Below are positions 52,589-61,672 of a stretch of DNA of 64,000 nt, one piece after another. How positions within the stretch are numbered: the stretch's first letter is position 1; each line of letters begins with the position of its first letter. The stretch comes from Algoriphagus aquimarinus (GTDB taxonomy: Bacteria > Bacteroidota > Bacteroidia > Cytophagales > Cyclobacteriaceae). The notes under the pieces are model-generated. The model saw only the letters and a program-made list of their open reading frames with translations, made no database searches and was not told the DNA's origin. Both the position numbers and the translations under genes were made by a program. The stretch covers positions 101,183-165,182 of the forward strand of contig NZ_FOKK01000005.1 of the NCBI RefSeq assembly GCF_900112005.1. Reading direction: 5' to 3'.

Positions 52589-53629
52589 TTGTTTTCCAAA
52601 GCATTTTCAAATCCTTCTAAAAGTAATTGGATCGTCCAAGGGGCCGGAGTAATCTGGTTTCTTGGTACGTTTGGGCTACTTATGTTTTATGGTGTTGAGC
52701 AATCAATTGCCATTGTCGACGCGTTGGTTTTTGCCTTATTTTTCTCCTTAGGAGTAAATATGCTGGATCGGGTTTTTGGGTTTTATATCCCCAAAGGAAG
52801 TAACAATTGGTTGCTGCTTGGATTGCCACTTTTATATAGTTTTATCGCCGTTTTGGGACATCAATATTTGCTCAAATGGGTGTACTCTGACAAAGAGACT
52901 TATCTGATTTTTCTTAAATCTCACCTGTATCTTCGATGGGCTATATTGGGTTTGGCTGAAGTATTAGTGGCTTTGATTGCTATCGTGGTATCGAAACTCG
53001 AGCAGCAAGGGGAAACACAGGAGCGGGAAGCGATGATGAATGAGCTTTCCCGAGAGGCAGAATTGACACAGCTGAGACAGCAGCTTCAGCCTCACTTTTT
53101 GTTTAATAGTCTTAATTCAATAAGTGCACTGACTGTTTCACAGCCATTGAAGGCTCGCGAGATGGTGCTGCAGCTGTCAGACTTCCTTAGAGGCACGATC
53201 AGAAAGGACCATCAGCAGTGGGTCAGTTTGGAAGAGGAACTGAGTTATCTGAAAATGTATCTTGATATCGAGCGTGTTCGCTTTGGACATAGACTAGAGA
53301 TAGAATTTGATGTGACTGATGAGGTGAAGCAGATGCGTTTACCGCAATTGCTGATTCAGCCATTACTTGAAAATGCGATAAAGCATGGGCTTTACGGCAT
53401 TATAGAAGATGTGAAAATCATAGTTCAAGCTTATAGGGAGCAAAATTATTTGATGTTGAAAATTGAGAATCCTTATGATCCTGACGCGGCAGCACCGAAA
53501 GGAACAGGTTTCGGTTTGAGTTCAGTAGGCCGTAGATTATTTTTGCTTTTTGGCAGAAAGGATTTACTCGAATCGAAAACTGTGGATTCAGTATTTACAG
53601 TAAGTATAAAAATCCCCCAACAGAAATGA
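52589..53629 (+). CDS. LytS-type membrane histidine kinase
   Basis: 346 residues. Four membrane helices (about 15-35, 38-58, 72-92, 113-137) then a His_kinase domain with QLQPHFLFNSLNS (phospho-acceptor H169) and a compact HATPase with LLQPLLENAIKHG-like N box and GTGFGLSSVGRRL. The only start before the first helix is a TTG at 52589, because TAA at 52574 closes the frame; the next ATG would remove part of the first helix. Its stop overlaps the response regulator start by four bases. Probably senses envelope state with the LiaF-like protein. Confidence 0.88.
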   Translation: MFSKAFSNPSKSNWIVQGAGVIWFLGTFGLLMFYGVEQSIAIVDALVFALFFSLGVNMLDRVFGFYIPKGSNNWLLLGLPLLYSFIAVLGHQYLLKWVYSDKETYLIFLKSHLYLRWAILGLAEVLVALIAIVVSKLEQQGETQEREAMMNELSREAELTQLRQQLQPHFLFNSLNSISALTVSQPLKAREMVLQLSDFLRGTIRKDHQQWVSLEEELSYLKMYLDIERVRFGHRLEIEFDVTDEVKQMRLPQLLIQPLLENAIKHGLYGIIEDVKIIVQAYREQNYLMLKIENPYDPDAAAPKGTGFGLSSVGRRLFLLFGRKDLLESKTVDSVFTVSIKIPQQK

Positions 53630-54351
53630 TCAAAACTTTAATCATAGATGACGAGCCTTTGGCGGCGAGTATAGTGCAGGAGTTTTTAGCAAATTATCCA
53701 CAGTTCGAACTTTTAGACGTCTGTCAGAATGGGTTTCAAGGGCTGAAGTCTATCCAGGAGCATGAACCGGATCTGATTTTCCTGGATGTGCAAATGCCTA
53801 AAATCACAGGCTTTGAAATGCTGGAGTTACTGGATGAGCCCCCTGCTGTGATTTTTACTACGGCTTTTGATCAGTATGCTTTGAAAGCCTTTGATGCGAT
53901 GGCTATTGATTACTTACTCAAGCCGTTTTCCCAAGTCCGATTTGCGCAAGCCATAGAAAAATTTCTAGCTCAACAAGCAGGGAATGGGGAGTCTGTCCAA
54001 AAACTAAATGAAATGGCAGAAAAGCGAAATCGCTTGGTCGTTCGTGTCAAGAATGAAATTAAAATTATCCCTACGCATGAGGTGACTTTTTTCGAAGCCG
54101 AGGATGATTACATAGCTATTCATACGCCATCCGGAAAATACCTGAAAAAGATGACGATGAAGTCTCTAGAGGAAGCGTTGGATCCGGCCAAGTTTGTGAG
54201 AGTTCACAGGTCCTATCTGATCAACTTGAACGAGATCACTAAAATAGAGCCGTACGAGCGTGATAATTACTTGGTGTTACTTCGTGGTGGTGAAAAAGTA
54301 CCAGTGAGTAAGACCGGCTATGCTAGACTGAGGCAGGTGCTTGGTTTATAG
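53626..54351 (+). CDS. LytTR-family response regulator
   Basis: 241 residues: receiver with D54 in LIFLDVQMPKITG and YLLKPF, and a C-terminal LytTR DNA-binding domain (about 140-240) with FVRVHRSYLINLNEI and VPVSKTGYARLRQVLGL. LytTR proteins bind tandem direct repeats; a matching pair lies upstream of the operon (51626-51656), suggesting autoregulation. Starts in an ATGA overlap with the kinase gene. Confidence 0.93.
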   Translation: MIKTLIIDDEPLAASIVQEFLANYPQFELLDVCQNGFQGLKSIQEHEPDLIFLDVQMPKITGFEMLELLDEPPAVIFTTAFDQYALKAFDAMAIDYLLKPFSQVRFAQAIEKFLAQQAGNGESVQKLNEMAEKRNRLVVRVKNEIKIIPTHEVTFFEAEDDYIAIHTPSGKYLKKMTMKSLEEALDPAKFVRVHRSYLINLNEITKIEPYERDNYLVLLRGGEKVPVSKTGYARLRQVLGL

Positions 54352-54393
54352 AAAGCAAAAGTGGTCAGTATTAAGCTTGCTAATTGTGGATAA

Positions 54394-54498
54394 TGCTGGC
54401 GCAAGTCTTCACACCTGCGTGCAACAGGCAGGCTTGTGTCTTTTGAGATGCAGTCTGAAGACTGCAATGCTTTTGGTTCAACTCATGAAACTTGAACC
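54394..54498. repeat. intergenic cluster of three small hairpins
   Basis: After the LytTR gene: cctgc ... gcagg with flanking caag ... cttg (about 54402-54436), gcagtct-ga-agactgc (54450-54465, perfect 7 bp), and ggttcaa ... ttgaacc (54475-54498). The reading frames across it are not gene-like. REP-like cluster of a type different from the GAA-triloop set. Confidence 0.45.
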
Positions 54499-54540
54499 AA
54501 GTGGTCATTTGTTCTCTAAGTAGCGAATTAAACAAAAAAC

Positions 54541-54567
54541 AAAAGCCCTGATCACTCAGGGCTTTTT
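54541..54567. terminator. bidirectional terminator between LytTR and DUF2795 genes
   Basis: aaaagccctga pairs perfectly with tcagggctttt around tcac, with A and T runs either side, between convergent genes. Confidence 0.92.
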
Positions 54568-54571
54568 GCAT

Positions 54572-54793
54572 TTAATATTCGTCTTCGTTGAAGAAGAAGT
54601 CGTCTTTGGTCGGATAATCTGGCCAAATCTCTTCGATGGTCTCATAAGGTTCCCCATCATCTTCTAATTCTTGTAGGTTTTCTACTACTTCCATTGGCGC
54701 GCCGGATCGGATGGCATAATCAATTAATTCATCCTTGGTGGCTGGCCAGGGTGCATCCTCTAGATAGGATGCTAATTCGAGTGTCCAGTACAT
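54572..54793 (-). CDS. DUF2795 family protein
   Basis: 73 residues. The core LASYLEDAPWPATKDELIDYAIRSGAPMEVVENLQEL matches the DUF2795 helical fold (also seen in chromatin- or stress-linked small proteins), followed by an acidic tail rich in Asp/Glu and Pro-Tyr. Cytoplasmic; function unknown. Minus strand, following the DUF349 gene by about 75 bases, so possibly cotranscribed with it. Confidence 0.9.
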   Translation of the reverse strand: MYWTLELASYLEDAPWPATKDELIDYAIRSGAPMEVVENLQELEDDGEPYETIEEIWPDYPTKDDFFFNEDEY

Positions 54794-54870
54794 AGTGTTT
54801 ATTTTAAAGGAGTTCCGGAGTTTAAGGGTTGCAAAATTATTCTTTTTTTGTAATAATTAGCGGTGTATTT

Positions 54871-56118
54871 CTATTTAAAAGAAAGTTGTTTCAAAATATA
54901 ATTTTTCACATCCACTTTTCTCTTCACCGCAAATAATTTTTTCTTCATCATAATATCAAAATCAGCTGACTGAACGCGGAAATTCTCCGTATTGTTTTGT
55001 GCCGCTTCCAGCTCAGTTTGATCTCTGTGCAATAAATCTTTTAATAAAGCGGTTTTTATCTGAATTTGTTCCGATTCTGGTTTCTCGTCAAAATCAGGGT
55101 ATTTTCCATGAACTAGTTTTTCTAAGAAGGCCTTTTCAAAGACAATGTCTGAGAAGAATTGGAATGACCTTACGATCAGATTTGCTTCCCTTGGTTTACG
55201 AGGAGGTAGTTTTCTCCATTCTTCCTGAATCAATTTGGCTCTTCCGACAAGCTCATAGGAAGTAGGTTTCCCTGACAAAACTTTGATCTCTTCTGTCAAA
55301 GTTTCCACTTTTCGCATTAATTCCCGAGGGTTCATTTGAGGCCCCGTTTGAAGCGTCCTTTTATACCTAGAGAAAATCCGATTGTTCAACTTGGAAAATT
55401 CATCCCAAAGAGGTTGTCTCTTTTCTGCAGGAACTTTGCCTGCTTCTTTCCACTGTCGTTGAATCTTCTTTGATATTTCAAAAGCAGTTTTAGCGTCTGG
55501 AAAATCGTGAGCTTCTCTGGCTTGAACCACCAATGCTTCATATACCTTGATGTTTTCTTCTGCCTGAAGAGCAAGTCCCTCAAAGAAATGTCTTCTGTTT
55601 TCGAAGAAATGCTGCACTATATCATTGAAGGTAGTTTCAATTTCTTCTTGATTTTCCTTGTCTACAGGACCTGTTTTGATCCAGCGAAGTTTTAATTCCT
55701 TATAAAACTCCGTTGTTTCTTTCCAGTCGGTATCGTCTTTTTTCTCTTCTGCTTCAAGTATTAAAGCTTTCTTGACCTCAAGGTTTTTGGTTCTATTCAC
55801 CTGAATAATCTCGTTCAGGTAATCCTCTTGCTCGCTAAGGTCCTTGATAAGAGGCTCAAAGTCACCCAATGCATCAGATTGCATCAGTGATTCTCTGAGG
55901 TGAATGAGTTTCATTAAGAAGGATCCTTTATTCTGATTTTCCTGAATGTTATTTTTGAGTTTGGCTACTTTTTCTTTGAGTTGTTCAAATCTTTCCTCAA
56001 AATACTTAATCGTAGAGGCCTCATCTTCTTTTACTTCTCCGATAACCCTATCGTCCTGTCCCAAAAATCCCCTCAAATAAACTTTGTCGTTTTTGATATA
56101 TCCATACGGATGCTCCAT
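54871..56118 (-). CDS. DUF349 family coiled-coil protein
   Basis: 415 residues from the ATG at 56118, preferred over a TTG at 56160 because MEHPYGYIKNDKVYLRGFLGQ is the usual Bacteroidota start. After a small beta N-terminal part the protein is helical with several DUF349 three-helix repeats, each with W-K-x-x-G-x-x-P-A-E-K or W-I/R-K-T/L-P-P type turns (for example RQWKEAGKVPAEKRQPLWDEF, EEWRKLPPRKPREANLI). Coiled coil likely throughout. Cytoplasmic; possibly nucleic-acid or ribosome associated, but function is not known. Confidence 0.88.
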   Translation of the reverse strand: MEHPYGYIKNDKVYLRGFLGQDDRVIGEVKEDEASTIKYFEERFEQLKEKVAKLKNNIQENQNKGSFLMKLIHLRESLMQSDALGDFEPLIKDLSEQEDYLNEIIQVNRTKNLEVKKALILEAEEKKDDTDWKETTEFYKELKLRWIKTGPVDKENQEEIETTFNDIVQHFFENRRHFFEGLALQAEENIKVYEALVVQAREAHDFPDAKTAFEISKKIQRQWKEAGKVPAEKRQPLWDEFSKLNNRIFSRYKRTLQTGPQMNPRELMRKVETLTEEIKVLSGKPTSYELVGRAKLIQEEWRKLPPRKPREANLIVRSFQFFSDIVFEKAFLEKLVHGKYPDFDEKPESEQIQIKTALLKDLLHRDQTELEAAQNNTENFRVQSADFDIMMKKKLFAVKRKVDVKNYILKQLSFK

Positions 56119-56249
56119 TGCTTTACAGTAGGTTAGGTGGCGGTTTTCGAATTTCCGCAAATTAATTAATTCAAAAGCACTTATCCTAAGAAAGCGCTTT
56201 TTTTGCCATCTTTGATTCTTAAGTGAAGTTCAAAGTAAAAATATAACGC

Positions 56250-57929
56250 ATGAGCGCAGAAAAAATCATCTTTTCCATGGCAGGAGTTTCAAAAATCTTC
56301 CCGCCACAGAAAAAAGTACTCAAAGATATTTATCTCTCATTTTTTTATGGAGCCAAAATAGGGGTTCTTGGTTTGAACGGTTCAGGTAAATCTTCTCTGT
56401 TGAAGATTATCGCCGGAATGGACAAGGAATTCCAAGGTGAGGTAGTTTGGTCGGCTGGTTACACAGTCGGAATGCTGGAGCAAGAGCCTAAACTCGATCC
56501 AACTAAAACGGTGAAAGAAGTAGTAGAAGAGGCAGTTTCAGAGACTGTTGCTTTGCTGAAGGAATTCGAAGCAATCAATGAGAAATTCATGGATCCTGCT
56601 TTGATGGAAGATCCTGATGCAATGAATGACTTGATCGAGAAGCAAGGAGTGGTGCAGGAGAAGCTTGACGCTGCTAATGCATGGGAACTCGATGTTATGC
56701 TTGATAAAGCCATGGATGCACTTAGGCTTCCTCCTAGTGATGCTAACGTCGCTAACCTTTCGGGTGGTGAAAAAAGAAGAGTAGCACTTTGCCGCTTGCT
56801 TCTACAGGAACCCGATGTGCTTCTACTCGATGAGCCTACCAACCATTTGGATGCAGAATCTGTGCATTGGCTGGAGCAACATTTGAAAAATTACAAGGGT
56901 ACCGTAATCGCGGTAACTCACGATAGATACTTCCTAGACAACGTAGCCGGTTGGATTCTTGAGCTGGATCGTGGTGAAGGTATTCCGTGGAAAGGAAACT
57001 ATTCCTCTTGGCTTGATCAGAAGCAAAACCGATTGAAGCAGGAAGAAAAGACAGAATCTAAGCGTCAGAAAACATTAGAACGAGAGTTGGAGTGGATCAG
57101 AATGACTCCAAAAGCCCGTCAGGCGAAAGGTAAAGCTCGTTTGAGCGCTTACGATAGAATGGTCGGGGAAGAGTCTAAGGAAAGAGAAGCGAAGTTGGAG
57201 CTATTCATTCCTCCAGGACCTCGTTTGGGATCCAAAGTGATAGAAGTAAATGGCGTTTCAAAAGCATTTGGAGACAAGTTGCTTTTTGAAAACCTGACTT
57301 TTGCTTTGCCGCAAGGTGGAATTGTAGGTGTGATCGGGCCGAACGGTGCGGGTAAATCCACGCTTTTCAAAATGATCACTGGGCAAGAGAAGCCAGATGC
57401 TGGTAATTTCGAAGTAGGAGAGACCGTACAGTTGGCCTATGTGGATCAAAGTCATGATGCATTAGATCCAAATAAGACAGTTTATCAGACGATTTCTGAA
57501 GGAAATGAACTGATGATGATGGGCAATAAAGAAGTCAACTCACGAGCCTATGTGTCCAAGTTTAACTTCGGTGGAGGAGATCAGGAGAAAAAAGTTGGTG
57601 TGCTTTCCGGTGGAGAGCGAAACCGGGTTCACTTGGCTTTGACACTGAAAGAAGGCGGAAACCTATTACTTCTCGATGAGCCTACCAACGATTTGGATGT
57701 GAATACACTTCGTTCTCTGGAAGAAGCACTGGAAAACTTCGGTGGTTGTGCCGTGGTAATTTCCCACGATAGATGGTTCCTGGATAGAATCTGTACTCAC
57801 ATTTTGGCTTTCGAAGGAGATTCTCAGGTGGTGTGGTTTGAAGGAAACTTCTCCGACTACGAAGAGAATAAGAAGAAAAGACTTGGCGATGTGGAGCCGA
57901 AGAGGATTCGATATAAGAATTTGAAGTAA
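56250..57929 (+). CDS. ettA: energy-dependent translational throttle protein EttA (ABC-F ATPase)
   Basis: 559 residues with two ABC domains and no membrane helices. First domain: GLNGSGKSS near 46-54, [22 protein letters not shown]. Second: [33 protein letters not shown]. The linker PtIM region ([26 protein letters not shown]) and short arm are of the EttA type. It binds the ribosomal E site and gates entry into elongation according to ATP/ADP ratio. Divergent from the DUF349 gene. Confidence 0.95.
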   Translation: MSAEKIIFSMAGVSKIFPPQKKVLKDIYLSFFYGAKIGVLGLNGSGKSSLLKIIAGMDKEFQGEVVWSAGYTVGMLEQEPKLDPTKTVKEVVEEAVSETVALLKEFEAINEKFMDPALMEDPDAMNDLIEKQGVVQEKLDAANAWELDVMLDKAMDALRLPPSDANVANLSGGEKRRVALCRLLLQEPDVLLLDEPTNHLDAESVHWLEQHLKNYKGTVIAVTHDRYFLDNVAGWILELDRGEGIPWKGNYSSWLDQKQNRLKQEEKTESKRQKTLERELEWIRMTPKARQAKGKARLSAYDRMVGEESKEREAKLELFIPPGPRLGSKVIEVNGVSKAFGDKLLFENLTFALPQGGIVGVIGPNGAGKSTLFKMITGQEKPDAGNFEVGETVQLAYVDQSHDALDPNKTVYQTISEGNELMMMGNKEVNSRAYVSKFNFGGGDQEKKVGVLSGGERNRVHLALTLKEGGNLLLLDEPTNDLDVNTLRSLEEALENFGGCAVVISHDRWFLDRICTHILAFEGDSQVVWFEGNFSDYEENKKKRLGDVEPKRIRYKNLK

Positions 57930-57934
57930 GTAGG

Positions 57935-58040
57935 CAGTGGCAGTGATCAGTATTCAGGTAGTCTGAATAAAAGCCGAATGCTAAATCTTAAAAACGTTTC
58001 GTCACTGCGAGGTACGAAGCAGTCTAAGCAGTCTAAAAGA
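57935..58040. repeat. degenerate intergenic repeat phrase after ettA
   Basis: Contains ggcagtggcagtgatcagt (about 57933-57951), tcactgcgaggtacgaagc (about 58002-58020) and agtctaagcagtct (58021-58034), a short tandem. Phrases of the form tcactgcgagg-nacgaagc are, from memory, common dispersed intergenic motifs in bacteria. No coding frame. Confidence 0.4.
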
Positions 58041-58075
58041 AAATCTCCGGAGTAGAAAATACTTCGGAGGTTTAT
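58041..58075 (+). terminator. intrinsic terminator downstream of ettA
   Basis: ctccggagta pairs with tacttcggag (one G:U) around a short A-rich loop, followed by gttta-tttcc. Lies about 115 bases after the ettA stop. Confidence 0.6.
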
Positions 58076-58097
58076 TTCCTACGAAAATTTATTAGTT

Positions 58098-58134
58098 AAA
58101 CCCTCAGAATTAATAAGGTTTTGAGGGTTTTTTA
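58098..58134. terminator. second hairpin before the convergent toxin gene
   Basis: aaaccctca pairs with tgagggttt (9 bp) around an AT-rich loop containing gaattaat, followed by a T-run on the plus strand. It could end transcription from either side. Confidence 0.7.
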
Positions 58135-58142
58135 GTTCAATT

Positions 58143-58445
58143 TCAGAAAAGTTGAGTTCTTCTATTTAAATCCCTAGCTGAATGGTGAACGGTCAAAATA
58201 TCTACCTGAGTATCTCCTTTTGTACGATATAGGATTATATAACTCCCCTCGACAAGTTGTCGGATATTTAACTCACCGAAAATTTCTAGCTTTTGGCCAG
58301 CTAGTTGATATTGTTTCAGAATATAGGTTCTCTGCCTTATTCTTTGGATTTGAATTTTAGCATAGCGTTTGGAGTCCTTGCTAATGTATTCAGCAATTTC
58401 TTTCAAATCGTTAACTGCTTGATCTGTCCAATTTACTCGAACCAT
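58143..58445 (-). CDS. ParE/RelE-family toxin
   Basis: 100 residues. The fold is RelE/ParE: N-terminal VNWTDQAVNDLKEIAEYISKDSKRYA, a strand-rich centre (REL-V-E-GSYIILYR, conserved), and a C-terminal VDILTVHHSARDLNRR. ParE-type members poison gyrase, RelE-type cleave mRNA at the ribosome; sequence alone does not decide. It overlaps the antitoxin gene by 13 bases. Confidence 0.9.
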   Translation of the reverse strand: MVRVNWTDQAVNDLKEIAEYISKDSKRYAKIQIQRIRQRTYILKQYQLAGQKLEIFGELNIRQLVEGSYIILYRTKGDTQVDILTVHHSARDLNRRTQLF

Positions 58446-58615
58446 TTGTTTACTTCTTGATCCAGTTCTTCGTCTGAAATCACTTTACCTTCCTCGGAAT
58501 CTTTGAGCCCACTTTCTAATTTTTGGACTAGAATTAAATGCTCTACCAAGTCGTCTAAAGAAAACTCCTCAGGAAGTTTCTCTAATTGCTTTTTTACCAA
58601 TTTTTTAGTTAACAT
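58433..58615 (-). CDS. cognate antitoxin of the ParE/RelE module
   Basis: 60 residues: a helical segment MLTKKLVKKQLEKLPEEFSLDDLVEHLI, then an acidic tail (EEGKVISDEELDQEVNKWFE) of the kind that wraps RelE/ParE toxins. No clear DNA-binding helix-turn-helix is visible. The gene precedes and overlaps the toxin gene, the normal order. Confidence 0.85.
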   Translation of the reverse strand: MLTKKLVKKQLEKLPEEFSLDDLVEHLILVQKLESGLKDSEEGKVISDEELDQEVNKWFE

Positions 58616-58818
58616 ATTGAAAGAGTTTAATCAAATATAGTGATTTTAGGATTTGGGATGCTTTTTCTAACCAAGTCTAAATACGTGTCTTTTTCGTTTT
58701 GTTAAAAAATGTAACGTTTCCTTTAAACCCTCTGATCACACTTGAACGAGATTTATTAGGACGAAAGAATAAGTTGTATTGTTACGAAATTTTAATAGTT
58801 TAGCTAAAAAACAATTAT

Positions 58819-59991
58819 ATGAAATTTCAACTCTTTTGTATTGGTCTGCTATGTTTGATTTTTTCATGCGGGGAAAAGACCCTAAAACCCGATGAAAGTC
58901 GTGAGTTTGAGTTTGTGAAAGTGGACTCATTGGTGATGGATATTCTAGAGACAGTTCGGATTCTTGACTACCATCATGAAAAAGAACTTTACCTTATCGT
59001 GAAGCAAGCTAGTATGGAAGGGCACTACATGCTAATAGATAAAAAGGGAGAAATAGTTTCTGAAAACAAACTATCAGAAGGGCCAGATGCTTTTGGAATG
59101 GTTCTGCTAAGAGCAGGTTTTGTGGGAGATGAGATTATGTTTGTTTCAGATGGAAAGGTATTCGTCTATGATCTTGACTTTAAGCAACTTCGAAAATATC
59201 CATTTGAGCAAAACCCGAGAGTAAAGTTGGTTCATTTCACCTTGGACAATCTCAGCACTTTTAAATCCTCAAATGGTGAGTTAAGTGTAATCGCAAATCT
59301 AAATGATGGCTATTTGCAGCCATACCCTTTGGATTATTATGATACACTAAACATAGTCCATTTGCTGGATGCTCGCACAGGTACAGTTTCAAAAGGAGGG
59401 AAGTTGAATGAAAATGGGAAATTTCGTTCAAGTAGATTTTATCCTTTTATGGATAAACCAGTTTATTTTTCTGATAATCAATCGACCTATATATCCACCA
59501 TTTTATACGGAGATACAACCTTATATCAACTAGACCCAAATCAAAATTTCAAAGTGGCAAACCAAATCCATTTGAAAAGAATACAGCCTGATTTGATCAA
59601 GGATATTCCGATGTCAGACGCTTCATTTACCACTGTTAAAGAGTATAGATCTGAAAATGTCATGTTGGGAGGGGCTTTTGATGATATGATGGGAAATGGG
59701 GATGAGCTGTTGGTAGGTTACCGAACGGGTGTGGATCCTAATTTAGTATTTGAAAATCAGACACCCGAGCAAAGTAAAATCATGAATGCATCCAAAAAGA
59801 GGTTTTATTATTTCGTCAAGAACGGGCGTCAGCTTGGAGTTCCAATTCTATGGGATTTGCCGGGCTCATTGAAGCTGAATGTAGGGCCAAATCTGTATCT
59901 CCAATATGGAGATCAAGCTGAGTTGCATGAGTTCGAGAAGGATTACCAATGCTATTATATCTATGAATTAAGAGAAAAGGAAATCATATAA
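58819..59991 (+). CDS. DUF4221-like (propeller-type) lipoprotein
   Basis: 390 residues. Signal plus lipobox LIFSC (C17). The mature part is a chain of short beta strands with recurring Tyr/Phe-Asp-x-Asp turns (LIVKQASMEGHYMLIDKKGEI and VFVYDLDFKQL), consistent with a beta-propeller; from memory it fits the Bacteroidota DUF4221 family. Surface or periplasmic; function unknown. Single gene between the toxin-antitoxin pair and the MutS-like gene. Confidence 0.78.
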   Translation: MKFQLFCIGLLCLIFSCGEKTLKPDESREFEFVKVDSLVMDILETVRILDYHHEKELYLIVKQASMEGHYMLIDKKGEIVSENKLSEGPDAFGMVLLRAGFVGDEIMFVSDGKVFVYDLDFKQLRKYPFEQNPRVKLVHFTLDNLSTFKSSNGELSVIANLNDGYLQPYPLDYYDTLNIVHLLDARTGTVSKGGKLNENGKFRSSRFYPFMDKPVYFSDNQSTYISTILYGDTTLYQLDPNQNFKVANQIHLKRIQPDLIKDIPMSDASFTTVKEYRSENVMLGGAFDDMMGNGDELLVGYRTGVDPNLVFENQTPEQSKIMNASKKRFYYFVKNGRQLGVPILWDLPGSLKLNVGPNLYLQYGDQAELHEFEKDYQCYYIYELREKEII

Positions 59992-60092
59992 AGCGATTAC
60001 TTCCTGATTCCGTAGTACTAAATCAGTCGATTTAAAGAATATTTCTATCTTTTGACTTTTGAAATCAACTATGTCAACCTCAATGGTTTTTA

Positions 60093-61613
60093 ATGAAGAA
60101 ATCAGACAATCTGGATTTTGACAGAATAAGCAAGTATTACCAGCAAGTCAGTAAATCCGGATTCTTTCAGGATGTTTCTGCCAAACTATGGAATGACTTA
60201 GGTATGGATGAGGTGTTTCTGAGAATCGATTATACCCTTACCAAATACGGAGAGCAATTCCTGTATTATTCCCTTCGATTGGTGAAACAGGGGCCGTTAG
60301 TAAATGAAGGATTAGAATCCACGATTGAAATATTTGAGAAAAGTCCTGGTTTTGAATCCTTTTTGAAGAGCAAGCTTGAAATCTTAGCAAAGAATGATTC
60401 TTATTTTTTATGTAATCTTTTTCAAAGAGAGACATCTAAAAATCCCTGGTACATTTTCCTATTTTACATCCTATCGGGGCTTTCTGTCATTAGTGTAGTC
60501 TCGGCATTTTTTATACAATGGTTGGCTTTTCCTGCGATACTAGTGGTCACCTCCAATTTTATCATTCATTATTGGAGCAAACTGACGGTGTCTCTTGAGT
60601 CAAGGACCTTTGGGCAGCTAGGAGAAATGCTAGCCATTTCGCAGACCATTCTTAAAGAATCAAAAAAACAACAAATTTTCCTGCCCAAACAGCCAGAAAT
60701 CGAAAAGGTAGGGAGGCTTATTTTTAAGGCATCTATGCTTAAACCGAGAATAAAAGGGTTTAGTGAATTAGCGGAATTGGCTGGGTATATTTTGGAGTTG
60801 ATTAAGGCTGCGTTCCTGATAGAAACCCTGCTCTATTATTCACTACTTAAAGATATACGAGAGAAGCGAAGCGTTATAGAAGATAATTTTGAGTACGTTG
60901 CTTACCTGGATTTTGCGCTATGCATTCTACAACTTAGGAGGTCAGACCCGTCGATTACCTTGCCTAAAGAGCATGATTCGTTGCAAATTGACGGCAAGGG
61001 TTTGCTTCACCCTATGCTTTCAGAATCTATTCGAAATTCTATTCTGATTGATCACAATGGCGTTTTGATCACTGGTGCAAATATGTCAGGGAAAAGTACT
61101 TTCCTAAGAATTATAGGTTTGAATAGCCTGTTAGCCCAGACCATTAATTGTGCTTTCGCCTCGGAACTGACTCTACCCAAACTGAAAATTTATTCGTCTA
61201 TCCAGACTTTTGATGAGTTGGAAAGTGACAAAAGTTATTTTTACAGTGAGGCCGAGACGATTAAAGAAATGCTTTCAGTTCAAAATGAGCAAGATTTTAA
61301 CTTGGTTTTGATCGACGAGATTTTCAAAGGAACCAACAGTCGTGAGCGGCTGGTGATTTCTTCAGAAGTTCTGAAACAACTAGCCATAGAGAATTCTATC
61401 GTGATTGCCACGACGCATGACCTGGAGTTGGTTCATGGGCTTCCTGATTTTATGTTTTTTTACTTTACCGGACAGGATGTGGCTGGTAAATATCAATACG
61501 ATTTCCAGCTCAGATCTGGAGTTTTGGATAGTACCAATGCTGTTTTCGCGTTGAGAGATATGGGATATCCAAAGGAGGTTTTAGATAAAATCAGGGAGAG
61601 GTTAGATGGTTGA
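60093..61613 (+). CDS. membrane-anchored MutS-family ATPase
   Basis: 506 residues. No MutS mismatch-recognition domain. Two membrane helices lie at about 119-140 and 143-160, preceded and followed by helical lever/clamp-like segments. The C-terminal 190 residues are a MutS-type ATPase: TGANMSGKST (Walker A, about 327-336), NCAFASELTLP, LVLIDEIFKGTNSRERL (Walker B and signature), and ATTHDLEL. The layout (ABC/Rad50-like, DNA-remodelling ATPase plus membrane helices) suggests a role unlike mismatch repair. Upstream ATGs in other frames are rejected. Confidence 0.87.
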   Translation: MKKSDNLDFDRISKYYQQVSKSGFFQDVSAKLWNDLGMDEVFLRIDYTLTKYGEQFLYYSLRLVKQGPLVNEGLESTIEIFEKSPGFESFLKSKLEILAKNDSYFLCNLFQRETSKNPWYIFLFYILSGLSVISVVSAFFIQWLAFPAILVVTSNFIIHYWSKLTVSLESRTFGQLGEMLAISQTILKESKKQQIFLPKQPEIEKVGRLIFKASMLKPRIKGFSELAELAGYILELIKAAFLIETLLYYSLLKDIREKRSVIEDNFEYVAYLDFALCILQLRRSDPSITLPKEHDSLQIDGKGLLHPMLSESIRNSILIDHNGVLITGANMSGKSTFLRIIGLNSLLAQTINCAFASELTLPKLKIYSSIQTFDELESDKSYFYSEAETIKEMLSVQNEQDFNLVLIDEIFKGTNSRERLVISSEVLKQLAIENSIVIATTHDLELVHGLPDFMFFYFTGQDVAGKYQYDFQLRSGVLDSTNAVFALRDMGYPKEVLDKIRERLDG

Positions 61614-61625
61614 GTAAGAAAATAA

Positions 61626-61664
61626 AGATTTTAAACCTTCGATGTTCATAAAAACATCAAAGGT
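61626..61664 (-). terminator. terminator between the MutS-like gene and the sulfatase
   Basis: On the minus strand acctttgatgtt pairs with aacatcgaaggt (one G:T) around a T-rich loop, followed by ttaaaatctt. It lies just past the sulfatase stop and might act for the plus-strand gene too. Confidence 0.65.
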
Positions 61665-61672
61665 CAGCTCAC

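Noticed and set aside
54341..54523. 60-codon frame overlapping the end of the LytTR gene
   Set aside because: Runs through the hairpin cluster; composition is not gene-like.
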